A stretch of 34,606 bases of DNA from an uncultured Bacteroidaceae bacterium. Lineage in GTDB: Bacteria > Bacteroidota > Bacteroidia > Bacteroidales > Bacteroidaceae. Of the stretch, positions 16,606 to 24,989 are shown piece by piece. The notes beneath the pieces were generated by a model that was given only the letters and a program-made list of their open reading frames with translations, ran no database searches and was not told where the DNA came from. The position numbers were made by a program, and so were the translations under genes. How positions within the stretch are numbered: the stretch's first letter is position 1; the number at the start of each line of letters is the position of its first letter. The stretch lies in NCBI GenBank assembly GCA_905235565.1, contig CAJOLR010000017.1, positions 1-34,606 on the forward strand, read 5' to 3'.

Positions 16606-17878
16606 AGCTCTCTACTATCATTCCGGCACCAACGGTGTCATTTGTCCCGTCAATAAATATCAGTGAACCCATGGTGCGGTTGTCGCGGTACGCATCAAAC
16701 ACAAGCGGAGCGGCGGTCTTAAAGTGCACGCGCGCAATGTCATTGGCCGTAAGCTGCTCGACACCATAGACTTTCTCCTGCCTGTCAATATCCAGCTTGT
16801 ACTCTATCTCCTTGACGATACCGGCCACCTCCTGCGTTGCGTGACGGATGGTGTAACGCTTGCCGCACACTAACGGTGATGTACGCAGCCAGCAGACATC
16901 CAGCACAAAGTCATTGCTCATGGAGGGCTTAACACCGCTGTCCGATGCAATCACGTCGCCGCGGCTTATGTCTATGTCATCCTTGACGGTGATGCAGACC
17001 GATTCGCCCGCAACCGCCTGCTCCTTCTGATTCTCGCCCAGCCAGATGCCGGTAACGGTGCTCTTTGAGCCCGATGGAAGCACCTCTATCCTGTCACCTA
17101 CACGGACAGCCCCCTGTGCTATGCGCCCGCCGTATCCCCTGAAATCGGGAAACTGCCTTGATATGGGTCTTATCACATACTGCACCGGGAAACGCATTCT
17201 GTCGGCATCACCGGCAGGAATCTCTATCTCCTCCAGCAGTTCCAGCAGTGACGGTCCATCGTACCATGACATACGCTCCGAGCGGGACACCACGTTGTCG
17301 CCGTCCTTGGCGCACATAGGTATGAATATCACATCATTGAACTCCAGTCCGTTTTTGTTTATCATAGCGGTGTAGGCGGCACTGATGTCATCAAACACCT
17401 TGCCGTCAAACTCCACCAGGTCCATCTTGTTCACGGCCACCACAACCTTGGGGATACGCAAGAGCGAAGCAATGCACGAGTGCCTTACCGTCTGCTCCAT
17501 TATCCCGTGACGGGCATCCACAAGTATCACAGCCAGATCAGCTGTCGATGCACCGGTAACCATGTTACGGGTATATTGGATATGTCCCGGAGTGTCAGCG
17601 ATTATGAACTTGCGCTTGGGTGTGGCAAAGTAACGGTATGCCACATCGATGGTTATGCCCTGCTCGCGCTCGGCACGCAGGCCGTCGGTAAGCAGCGCCA
17701 GGTTCACCTCCTCGTTGCCGCGGCTGCGCGAAGCCTCCTCGACAGCCTCCAGCTGATCCTCAAAAATTGACTTTGAATCATACAGCAGACGGCCTATGAG
17801 CGTACTCTTTCCATCATCCACACTGCCTGCTGTAGTGAACCTCAGCAGTTTCATCTCAAGATATCCATTGTTCTGCAT
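16598..17878 (-). CDS. cysN: Sulfate adenylyltransferase subunit 1 (GTPase)
   Basis: This 426-residue regulatory GTPase subunit of ATP sulfurylase drives APS formation by GTP hydrolysis. The P-loop GSVDDGKST is at 18-26, DTPGHIQYTRNM and VNKMDLVEFD follow, and the usual EF-Tu-like beta-barrel domains make up the rest. It ends without the C-terminal APS kinase domain seen in fused CysNC proteins. It lies between cysD (11 nt gap) and cysH (8 nt overlap), and CysD-CysN should form the usual complex. It looks intact. Confidence 0.96.
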   Translation of the reverse strand: MQNNGYLEMKLLRFTTAGSVDDGKSTLIGRLLYDSKSIFEDQLEAVEEASRSRGNEEVNLALLTDGLRAEREQGITIDVAYRYFATPKRKFIIADTPGHIQYTRNMVTGASTADLAVILVDARHGIMEQTVRHSCIASLLRIPKVVVAVNKMDLVEFDGKVFDDISAAYTAMINKNGLEFNDVIFIPMCAKDGDNVVSRSERMSWYDGPSLLELLEEIEIPAGDADRMRFPVQYVIRPISRQFPDFRGYGGRIAQGAVRVGDRIEVLPSGSKSTVTGIWLGENQKEQAVAGESVCITVKDDIDISRGDVIASDSGVKPSMSNDFVLDVCWLRTSPLVCGKRYTIRHATQEVAGIVKEIEYKLDIDRQEKVYGVEQLTANDIARVHFKTAAPLVFDAYRDNRTMGSLIFIDGTNDTVGAGMIVESYD

Positions 17879-17889
17879 AGTTAGAATTC

Positions 17890-18798
17890 TTAGAAGTAAC
17901 CCTGTTTCTTTCTGTCCTCCATTGCTGTCTCGGAGCGCTTGTCATCGGCACGTCCGCCACGCTCGGTGACGCGGGTGGATGCAATCTCGTCAATTATCTC
18001 CTCAAGTGAATGGGCGTGCGATAACGTAAGTCCCGTGCAGGTAACATCACCTATGGTACGGCAGCGCACCTCACGTTCCTCAACCACCTCCTCGGGACGG
18101 CGGGGTATAAAATCGGGATCGGCTGCAAGCCACTGCCCGTCGCGTAAGAAACACTTGCGAATATGCGTGTAGTACAGGCTGGGAAGCTCTATCGGCTCCT
18201 GATATATGTACTGCCAAACGTCCATCTCGGTCCAGTTGCTTATGGGGAATGCCCTGAAATGCTCTCCCGGCTCTTTCTTGGCGTTGAAAATGTTCCAGAG
18301 TTCCGGACGCTGGTTCTTGGGGTTCCACTGTCCGAACTCGTCACGGTGCGAGAATATGCGCTCCTTGGCACGTGCCTTCTCCTCATCACGGCGGGCACCT
18401 CCGCAGGCACAGTCAAACTTGTGCTCGGCCAGGGTGTCTAAAAGCGTCACGGTCTGCAGCTTGTTGCGGCTGGCGTTGAACCCCTTCTCCTCAACAACCT
18501 TACCCTCATCGATTGACTTCTGGACCGAACCCACCACCAGGTCGGCACCCAGACGTTTCACCAGATCATCACGATATACCAGTGTCTCGGGGAAATTATG
18601 TCCGGTATCTATATGTACAAGCGGAAACGGTATCCTGGACGGATAGAAGGCTTTGTATGCCAGATATGTGAGTACAATGGAGTCCTTGCCTCCCGAGAAC
18701 AGTATGCACGGTTTCTCAAACTGTGCGGCCACCTCTCTCAGTATGAATATGGACTCGGCCTCAAGTTCGTTTAAGTGAGTAAGCTGATTTGAACTCAT
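17890..18798 (-). CDS. cysD: Sulfate adenylyltransferase subunit 2
   Basis: This 302-residue catalytic subunit of ATP sulfurylase makes APS from sulfate and ATP. The ATG at 18798 gives MSSNQLTHLNELEAESIFIL, which lines up with known CysD starts, and the length equals the usual 302. A TTG at 18813 would overlap the pstB stop and is less likely. The PP-loop-type motif LFSGGKDSIV and the GARRDEEKARAKERIFS stretch are in place. It begins 11 nt after pstB, so the transporter and the activating enzyme are in one operon. Confidence 0.96.
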   Translation of the reverse strand: MSSNQLTHLNELEAESIFILREVAAQFEKPCILFSGGKDSIVLTYLAYKAFYPSRIPFPLVHIDTGHNFPETLVYRDDLVKRLGADLVVGSVQKSIDEGKVVEEKGFNASRNKLQTVTLLDTLAEHKFDCACGGARRDEEKARAKERIFSHRDEFGQWNPKNQRPELWNIFNAKKEPGEHFRAFPISNWTEMDVWQYIYQEPIELPSLYYTHIRKCFLRDGQWLAADPDFIPRRPEEVVEEREVRCRTIGDVTCTGLTLSHAHSLEEIIDEIASTRVTERGGRADDKRSETAMEDRKKQGYF

Positions 18799-18809
18799 AA
18801 TATTGTTAT

Positions 18810-19583
18810 TCAACTGAATAAACCTGAAAGATATCTCTTGGTAAGCTCATTTTGCGATGATTTGAACACCTGCGATGCAGGTCCCTCCTCGACCACCTCG
18901 CCCAGATAGAGGAACACCGCATAATCGGCTATGCGCAGAGCCTGCGGCAGAGTATGGGTTACCATGATGATGGTGTATTTCTCCTTGAGCCTTACAAACA
19001 GTTCCTCAATGGTCTTGCTCGATATGGGGTCAAGGGCGCTGGTAGCCTCATCGGCCAGAATGAAATCGGGCTCCACAGCAAGGCTGCGGGCCAGACACAG
19101 ACGCTGCTGCTGACCTATTGAAAGGCGGGCTGCCGGACGGCGCAGACGGTCCTTGACCTCATCCCAGAGGCCTACTTCACTCAGGTATTTCTCAACGGTC
19201 TCATCCATCTCCTGCTTACGACGGTGCATACCGTGGATACGGCATCCGTAGGCCACGTTGTCATAGATGGACATAGGCAGCGGGCACGGGCGCTGAGGCA
19301 CCAGGCCCACGTGACGGCGCAACTCTATCAGGTGCTCATCATCGGCTGTAACTATATCCTGACCGTCTATGAGCACACGGCCATCAATGTTGAACCCGTC
19401 GATATTCTCGGTCAGACGGTTAAGACAGCGCAGCAGCGTACTCTTGCCGCAGCCTGACGGACCTACTATGCAGGTTATCCTGTTGACCGGGAATGATACG
19501 TTTATGTTCTTCAGAATGGGCTGGCCCTCTATGGATACGTTGAGCTTGTCAACCACCAGCGATTCGGTAATTTTTTCAGTCAT
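18810..19583 (-). CDS. PstB-type ABC transporter ATPase (probable sulfate uptake)
   Basis: This is a 257-residue ATPase of the phosphate-transporter subfamily: Walker A GPSGCGKST (41-49) and the PstB-like PMSIYDNVAYG. It departs from standard PstB at spots that are nearly invariant. The signature reads LSIGQ (154-158) instead of LSGGQ, and Walker B runs into DEATSALD (178-185) where DEPTSALD is usual. The His loop (MVTH) is intact. It follows pstA by 5 nt and precedes cysD by 11 nt. The position inside a sulfate-reduction operon argues that it powers sulfate rather than phosphate uptake; that is an inference. I leave the symbol blank for that reason. Confidence 0.88.
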   Translation of the reverse strand: MTEKITESLVVDKLNVSIEGQPILKNINVSFPVNRITCIVGPSGCGKSTLLRCLNRLTENIDGFNIDGRVLIDGQDIVTADDEHLIELRRHVGLVPQRPCPLPMSIYDNVAYGCRIHGMHRRKQEMDETVEKYLSEVGLWDEVKDRLRRPAARLSIGQQQRLCLARSLAVEPDFILADEATSALDPISSKTIEELFVRLKEKYTIIMVTHTLPQALRIADYAVFLYLGEVVEEGPASQVFKSSQNELTKRYLSGLFS

Positions 19584-19588
19584 ATCGT

Positions 19589-20440
19589 TTATTTGTTAAG
19601 ACGGGTAATTCTGCGTGTAATAACTCTGCTTACTATGCTAAGTACCAGTACCAGTATGGTCAGCACCAGAGCGGCGGCGTATGCGCGGCCGGGAAACGGA
19701 TCGGGCATGCCTATCCAGTTGAATACTGCCAGCGGCAGCGTGGCGGTGGGGTCCGAAAGAGAACGTGCCGGCTGGTCGGAGAATCCTGCTGTGAACATTA
19801 CTGCGGCGGCATCGCCTATTGCCCTGCCCACTGCCAGCAGGAATGCTGTAAGCATACCCGGCAGGATATGCTTGAGCACCACCCACACTGTCTCCCATTT
19901 GGTTGCACCCAGTGAATATATGGCATCGACCATCTCATCGGGAACAGTCTTGGCTATCTCGTCACCTGAGCGTATCATCATGGGCACAATGAGCAGCACC
20001 GTAACCATGATACCGCCCAGGACCGATGCCCTCATGCCCACGCCCACCATAACCAGGAAGGCGAACGCGCCATAAACTATGGGAGGAATTCCGTACAGGA
20101 CATCGAATGCCAGACGGATTATGTACGATACTCCCGTGCGCCTGCGCTTGTACATTGTTATATAGAACACCACAGGAATACTGATGCACGCACCGATAAC
20201 CGCTGCCGGAACCACCACATAGAGCGATCCCAGGATGGCGTTCAGGAATCCGCCGTCGGGGGCTGTGTTCCACTCCTTGCCGGGGAACCTGGAGACCATA
20301 TCCCACGAGAGCGCCTTGCCGCCCCTTATCAGTATGGTACCCAGAATGCTTACAACCGCTCCAAGAACAACGAGAGTGGCAGCCAGCATCACGCCCCGCA
20401 TCACCTTCTCCTCTATCTGTCTTTTACGTATATGATTCAT
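19589..20440 (-). CDS. PstA-type ABC permease (probable sulfate uptake)
   Basis: This is a 283-residue inner-membrane permease with about six hydrophobic segments. The conserved cytoplasmic coupling loop reads DEMVDAIYSLGATKWETVW, and AVGRAIGDAAAVMFTAG matches the PstA region after it. It starts one base after the stop of the PstS-PstC fusion and ends 5 nt before the ATPase gene, so all three are tightly coupled. It should pair with the permease half of the fusion. Homology is to phosphate permeases, while the operon context points to sulfate. Confidence 0.9.
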   Translation of the reverse strand: MNHIRKRQIEEKVMRGVMLAATLVVLGAVVSILGTILIRGGKALSWDMVSRFPGKEWNTAPDGGFLNAILGSLYVVVPAAVIGACISIPVVFYITMYKRRRTGVSYIIRLAFDVLYGIPPIVYGAFAFLVMVGVGMRASVLGGIMVTVLLIVPMMIRSGDEIAKTVPDEMVDAIYSLGATKWETVWVVLKHILPGMLTAFLLAVGRAIGDAAAVMFTAGFSDQPARSLSDPTATLPLAVFNWIGMPDPFPGRAYAAALVLTILVLVLSIVSRVITRRITRLNK

Positions 20441-20441
20441 A

Positions 20442-22382
20442 TCAGCTGTTTTTCTCTATTCTGTAAAGGATTACACGTGACAATATGTTGAACAGCAGCA
20501 CCAGCAGGAGCAGCAGCAACGCGGCAAACATAATGGCCGACTCATACAGCGGGATTGATGCCATCTCTCCATAGTTATTGCCTATCAGGGCTGGCAGGGT
20601 GTAGAACGGATCCAGCAGCGAACCGCGCAGACGCGGCAGGCATCCGCACACCATCATCACCGCAATGGTCTCGCCGATGCATTTGGACAGAGCCAGCACC
20701 ACAGCCGCGAATATACCCGACAGGGATTTGCGCAGCACAACCTTGCGCGTGGTCTGCCAGCGTGTGGCACCAAGTGCGAATGATGACTCCCGCATATCGT
20801 CCGGCACGGTTGCGAAAATCTCGCAGAACAGGCTGACCATGATGGGCAGCACCATGACTCCCAGTACAAGCGATGCCGTAAGCAGCGAATAGCCTAATTT
20901 GGGAATAAGGGTAAGCACACCCCAGAGGCCGAAAATAACCGACGGCAGCGATGCCAGTATATCCAGAGCCGGATTGACTATCATCTTGAGGAAACGCGGT
21001 GCATACTCGGTAATGAACACCGCCGTAAGCAATGACAGCGGGAGCGAGAAACAGATGCTCAGCAATGTGACGGCCAGCGTACCGTGTATGAACGGTCTGA
21101 ATCCGAAGAGTCCCTGCGACGGTTTCCACTGCGTACCGGTAAGAAGCTCACCGAGAGTGCTCTTGTCAAACATCGGAGCCGCCTTACCCCACAAAGCGGC
21201 CAGCAACGCGACAAGCAGTGCAACTGATGAAAACGAAAGTATCACCATCATAGTCTCCGACATCCTCTGGCGGAAAACCCTTCGCTTGGAACGCGACGGA
21301 AGCAGGAACTGAATCCCGGCAGTCATGAACAGCAGCACCACGACAATACCGGCCAGCAGAGTTATCAGGCGTGTGTTGTCACGCCTCAGTCCTCCGCCTC
21401 TGCGCCCGACGTTCAGCTTACGCATTGACTCACGCGCCGATGCGTTCGATATGCGTACGTATCCGTTGGGCTCATTGAACTCCTGACCCTCGGATATCAC
21501 GAACTTGAGGAATTCCAGCGATGCCGTATCGGCCGGAACACCTTTTGTTACCAGATAGAGGTTGCGCGACGGAGGTGCCGGGAAACGTCCCTCCTCTATG
21601 GCTTTGGCAATACTGGAACGGGTGTCGTATAGTTTTTCATCGTCACTTACGCTTTTGTTCCCGTCAATGTCCAAGGGCAGGACTGAAAGACCTTCCTGCA
21701 TCTTAAGGGTCTCGGAATCATAGGCATACGCCATGTTGTTGAAACCTATGCCAAGCGGATCGTCTATAACCGCCTTGGATATTCCGGGATCACCGTAAAC
21801 TGCGGTACCTCCCAGATCCTCCTGCACGGCATCAAACCAGGCGGCAAACGTCTGGGCAGCACCACAGGCATCGGAGCGGGTATATACATGTATAGGGTTG
21901 TTATCGGTTGTACCCAGCAACTGCCCCCAAGTGGTATATTCTCCGGTTATCCATATCTTGTGGGCATCATCGGCGGTTATACCGTGAGCCAATATCTTAT
22001 CACGCAGCGGGTTTGATGAACTGAAAACCGGAAGTACCGCATCCTTGGCTACGGTAAAGTCAATTGCTCCTTTCTCACGCTCTTCATCATGCGGCTCGCG
22101 CGACAGCATGGCAAAATCAACCATTCCGTTAATAACATCGGTCATACCCTTGCCGGCCCCGCCCGATGAGAGGTCTATACGTACGGCCGGATGACGGGCC
22201 GAGAACTCGTTGGTCCACTCCACAGCCATCGGATAGAGTGCGAAAGCGCCTGATATCGAGATGCTTCCCTGAAGATTGTCAGTCCCAACATTATCCGTTT
22301 CGTTGTGTCGGCATGATGAAAAGAGCAGAAATACCGCCACGAGAGGCGTAAGGGCTTTCAGATTGCAATGATTAAAGTACAT
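20442..22382 (-). CDS. Fused PstS-like binding lipoprotein and PstC-type permease
   Basis: This 646-residue protein combines a binding protein and a permease that are normally separate. A lipobox, LLFSSC (Cys24), anchors the N-terminus. Residues from about 38 to 320 form a PstS-type binding domain (ISISGAFALYPM; IDLSSGGAGKGMTDVINGMV). A transmembrane permease of PstC type starts at about 335 and carries the coupling loop DDMRESSFALGATRWQTTRK. The position of the PstS aspartate that accepts a proton from phosphate appears to be Ser here (VDFAMLSREP). The usual SGT anion loop reads RSDACGAAQTF (169-179). Both changes are compatible with a different oxyanion such as sulfate, but my alignment is by eye. 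It heads the transporter-cys operon behind its own promoter. Confidence 0.87.
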   Translation of the reverse strand: MYFNHCNLKALTPLVAVFLLFSSCRHNETDNVGTDNLQGSISISGAFALYPMAVEWTNEFSARHPAVRIDLSSGGAGKGMTDVINGMVDFAMLSREPHDEEREKGAIDFTVAKDAVLPVFSSSNPLRDKILAHGITADDAHKIWITGEYTTWGQLLGTTDNNPIHVYTRSDACGAAQTFAAWFDAVQEDLGGTAVYGDPGISKAVIDDPLGIGFNNMAYAYDSETLKMQEGLSVLPLDIDGNKSVSDDEKLYDTRSSIAKAIEEGRFPAPPSRNLYLVTKGVPADTASLEFLKFVISEGQEFNEPNGYVRISNASARESMRKLNVGRRGGGLRRDNTRLITLLAGIVVVLLFMTAGIQFLLPSRSKRRVFRQRMSETMMVILSFSSVALLVALLAALWGKAAPMFDKSTLGELLTGTQWKPSQGLFGFRPFIHGTLAVTLLSICFSLPLSLLTAVFITEYAPRFLKMIVNPALDILASLPSVIFGLWGVLTLIPKLGYSLLTASLVLGVMVLPIMVSLFCEIFATVPDDMRESSFALGATRWQTTRKVVLRKSLSGIFAAVVLALSKCIGETIAVMMVCGCLPRLRGSLLDPFYTLPALIGNNYGEMASIPLYESAIMFAALLLLLLVLLFNILSRVILYRIEKNS

Positions 22383-22387
22383 AAAGT

Positions 22388-22438
22388 TAGTGTAGTATTG
22401 CGGAGTGCAAAACTACACTATTATGATGTACTATCAAA
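22388..22438 (-). promoter_or_regulatory. Promoter and 9-bp inverted-repeat operator of the Pst-Cys operon
   Basis: On the minus strand TTTG (22438-22435), 19 nt, then TAGTTTTG (22415-22408) exactly match the Bacteroidota promoter pattern. A perfect inverted repeat TAGTGTAGT (22388-22396) / ACTACACTA (22412-22420) with a 15-nt spacer overlaps the -7 box and the expected start site. This is ideally placed for repression, most simply by the Rrf2 protein encoded immediately upstream. Confidence 0.75.
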
Positions 22439-22443
22439 GAAAA

Positions 22444-22854
22444 TCAAGCAAAATCTTCCAGGGTACGTGCAGAAAGATTGTCGTAAATAATCTGTTGGAT
22501 ATCACCGAACATATCCCTGATGCGGCATTTTTCCCTATCAAGACCGAACTCGCACTCAAACGAGTTTCCGCATATATCAATACAGGATATCATTCCCACC
22601 TTCTCGCCCATGGCCAGGATAACGTCAAGCACCTTGATTTCACGCGGCGGTCTGGCAAGACGGTAACCGCCGCTGACTCCCCGCTCGCTGACAAGCATAC
22701 CATCATTGCGCAACTGAAGGAAAATACCCTCCAGAAAACGGATAGGCACATTCTGTTCTTCCGAAATCCGGCTCATTGGAACTGCCGCCTGACCATATTC
22801 CCTGGCCAGTATTGTCAGAGCCATGATAGCGTATCGTGTCTTGCGTGATAACAT
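22444..22854 (-). CDS. Rrf2-family transcriptional regulator
   Basis: This 136-residue DNA-binding protein starts MLSRKTRYAIMALTILA, typical of Rrf2. The winged helix includes VPIRFLEGIFLQLRNDGML and the wing GVSGGYRLAR. Four cysteines follow (Cys91, Cys95, Cys101, Cys110) in the region where IscR-type members bind an Fe-S cluster, although the spacing differs from IscR. Rrf2 proteins include CymR, the cysteine-metabolism repressor of Bacillus, which uses a cysteine synthase partner. It ends 6 nt before the -33 box of the Pst-Cys promoter and is read in the same direction. Its own promoter may use TAACTTTA (22886-22879). I infer that it controls sulfur assimilation through the inverted repeat at 22388-22420. 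Confidence 0.9.
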   Translation of the reverse strand: MLSRKTRYAIMALTILAREYGQAAVPMSRISEEQNVPIRFLEGIFLQLRNDGMLVSERGVSGGYRLARPPREIKVLDVILAMGEKVGMISCIDICGNSFECEFGLDREKCRIRDMFGDIQQIIYDNLSARTLEDFA

Positions 22855-22910
22855 AATGCATCATTCTGTTTTGCTCCGTAAAGTTACTGTTTTTTTTCGG
22901 TTATTTTAGG

Positions 22911-22918
22911 TAATTTTG
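22911..22918 (+). promoter_or_regulatory. Likely promoter of the TonB-receptor operon, -7 element
   Basis: TAATTTTG on the plus strand fits TAnnTTTG and lies 58 nt before the receptor ATG. A T-run at 22890-22897 occupies the -33 region without a clear TTTG. Confidence 0.5.
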
Positions 22919-22975
22919 CAGGCTGTTTACAAAGAAAGGTTAAGTAGTAACAACACACGGTTATCCCGAATAGGA

Positions 22976-24988
22976 ATGAACAGAATTATCAGGATAATTA
23001 TACTTCTTGCTCTTTTGCCGCAGACACTGATTGTTAAGGGGCAGGAAGACACCATATACTTTACTATACCTGAGGTTACTCTCATCGGTCACCGCAATCT
23101 TTCGGCCATAAGCGGCACGATGGCTTCAGGGCTGCGTATTGACGCAAAGCTCATGGAGACATATCCCAAGATGTTCGGCTATACGGACCCCATGCTCTAC
23201 CTCCAGTCTCTGCCCGGGGTATCGACCAACTCCGAACAATCGAGCGGTCTGCATGTGCAGGGCGGAGAATCATCACACAACATCATTACCGTGTCCGGTA
23301 TTCCGGTCTACGGCAACATGAACTTTACCGGTCTGTTCTCCCTTTTCAACCAGGACCATCTGCCCAAGGTAGAGTTCAGCACCTCAGACCGGATGCCTCA
23401 CATCGGTGCCTGTCTGGCGCTTGACCACGCTGACACCATACCGGCACGGCTGTCCGGAACCGCGACTCTTGGGCTCATCTCCGGACAGGGCACGCTGCAC
23501 GCTCCTCTGTCGGCCGGCACATACCTGACACTGTCTGCCAGACGCTCATTCATCAACGCCATTTACGGACCGATGCTTGAGTTTGACGGCAGCCCTTTCA
23601 GATATGGGTTCACCGATGCCAATTTCACTCTGTTTCACCGCATAGACTCACGCAATACTATAGACCTCAATGCATTATGGAGTCATGATGTAGGAAGTAC
23701 CACATACGGTATTGCAAAGATTGACATGAATGTCCACTGGGGCAACACACTGGCATCACTCCGATGGAGACATCAGGACAAGACTGTCAGATCAAAGACA
23801 TCACTCTTTATTTCAAGATACAACTTCCAGGGCGATATACGTAATGAACTTATTAACGGCAATATAAATGCACATATAACCAATGCCGGAGTAAGTACCG
23901 CCATCAACCTGCCGCACAATTTAAACCTTGATGCCGACCTTAGCCTGTTCCAAATACTGCCTCAGGATCCGCACATAACTGACAATAAGGTAATAATGTC
24001 CTCCCAGGTTGCCCAGAAGTCATTTCTGGGCAACCTGGCGCTCAACCGCCAGTTCAAAGCAGGTAGAAACTGGAATTTTATTCCGCACCTGCTCCTGTCC
24101 GCATACAATGTGAACGAAGGATATGAGTGCGTCAACCTGGATCCTGCGCTTACAATAGGACTCAACCTGTACAGATACGGTTCGTTCACAGCCGAGTCCG
24201 GCATCAAGCACCAGTATCTGAGCCAGACAGGCATGACAAGTGCAGGGCTGCCTAACGAATTCTGGCTATCCGCAGGCCGCTATTTCAAGCCCCAGCAGTC
24301 GGTTTTCGGAACCCTGACATATGACTTGGATTTCAAACAGTCCATGTATTCGCTTTCGGTCCAGTTATACGGCAAGCTGCTTGCCAACCAGCTCGAATAT
24401 ACCGGATTCCTGTTTGACCTTCTCACCCGTCCGTACAGGCTTGAGGACAATCTGCTGATATGTTCGGGATATAATTACGGCATAAACCTGATGATTGCCA
24501 AGCAGGCCGGCAAGGTAACCGGATGGATTAGTTACTCATACGGCCAGTCTATCCGAAGGGGTGACGGGGAGCTGTTCCCCACCTGTTTCCACTCATCCCA
24601 CGAGCGGGCGCATGAACTCAACGCTGTCCTGTCATATAAGATCGGCAAGTTTGACCTGGGAGGCAACCTGACCATGGCATCGGGTAATCCATATACCCCG
24701 GCCAAGAACCTCTATCTGCTTTCCAACTCACTGTTCATCTATTATGATGACTACAATTCTGCCCGGCTTCCCATGTATATGCGCCTGGACCTTTCTGCCA
24801 CATACAACCTGCCACGCCGCCGCAACCTGGACCAGAGCATCAACCTGTCGGTATACAACGCCACAGCCCACAATAACTACAACATGGGATACATAAGGGC
24901 CGATGAGGACGAGATGACCATACGCTACAAACTGGCAAAACTTGTAATCCCTGTGATACCCTCAATAAGTTATTCTTGCAGATTCTGA
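22976..24988 (+). CDS. TonB-dependent outer-membrane receptor (short form)
   Basis: This 670-residue outer-membrane protein starts at the ATG at 22976, giving a signal peptide (MNRIIRIIILLALLPQTLIV) and a mature end near KGQ. The plug domain is clear: MLYLQSLPGVSTNSEQSSGL, VQGGESSHNIITVSGIPVYG. The rest alternates polar and aromatic residues like a beta-barrel and ends in an aromatic residue (SYSCRF). It lacks the N-terminal carboxypeptidase-like domain of SusC-type receptors and is shorter than them. The next gene, one base away, is a DUF4249-like lipoprotein, the usual companion of this subgroup. The ligand is unknown; the neighbours do not include polysaccharide-degrading enzymes. Confidence 0.88.
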   Translation: MNRIIRIIILLALLPQTLIVKGQEDTIYFTIPEVTLIGHRNLSAISGTMASGLRIDAKLMETYPKMFGYTDPMLYLQSLPGVSTNSEQSSGLHVQGGESSHNIITVSGIPVYGNMNFTGLFSLFNQDHLPKVEFSTSDRMPHIGACLALDHADTIPARLSGTATLGLISGQGTLHAPLSAGTYLTLSARRSFINAIYGPMLEFDGSPFRYGFTDANFTLFHRIDSRNTIDLNALWSHDVGSTTYGIAKIDMNVHWGNTLASLRWRHQDKTVRSKTSLFISRYNFQGDIRNELINGNINAHITNAGVSTAINLPHNLNLDADLSLFQILPQDPHITDNKVIMSSQVAQKSFLGNLALNRQFKAGRNWNFIPHLLLSAYNVNEGYECVNLDPALTIGLNLYRYGSFTAESGIKHQYLSQTGMTSAGLPNEFWLSAGRYFKPQQSVFGTLTYDLDFKQSMYSLSVQLYGKLLANQLEYTGFLFDLLTRPYRLEDNLLICSGYNYGINLMIAKQAGKVTGWISYSYGQSIRRGDGELFPTCFHSSHERAHELNAVLSYKIGKFDLGGNLTMASGNPYTPAKNLYLLSNSLFIYYDDYNSARLPMYMRLDLSATYNLPRRRNLDQSINLSVYNATAHNNYNMGYIRADEDEMTIRYKLAKLVIPVIPSISYSCRF

Positions 24989-24989
24989 G

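Noticed and set aside
18799-18813. TTG start for cysD five codons before the ATG
   Set aside because: It would overlap the pstB stop, while the ATG at 18798 gives the standard length and N-terminus.
22405-22848. 147-codon plus-strand frame opposite the Rrf2 gene
   Set aside because: Antisense shadow of a well-supported Rrf2 protein, with no recognisable domain.
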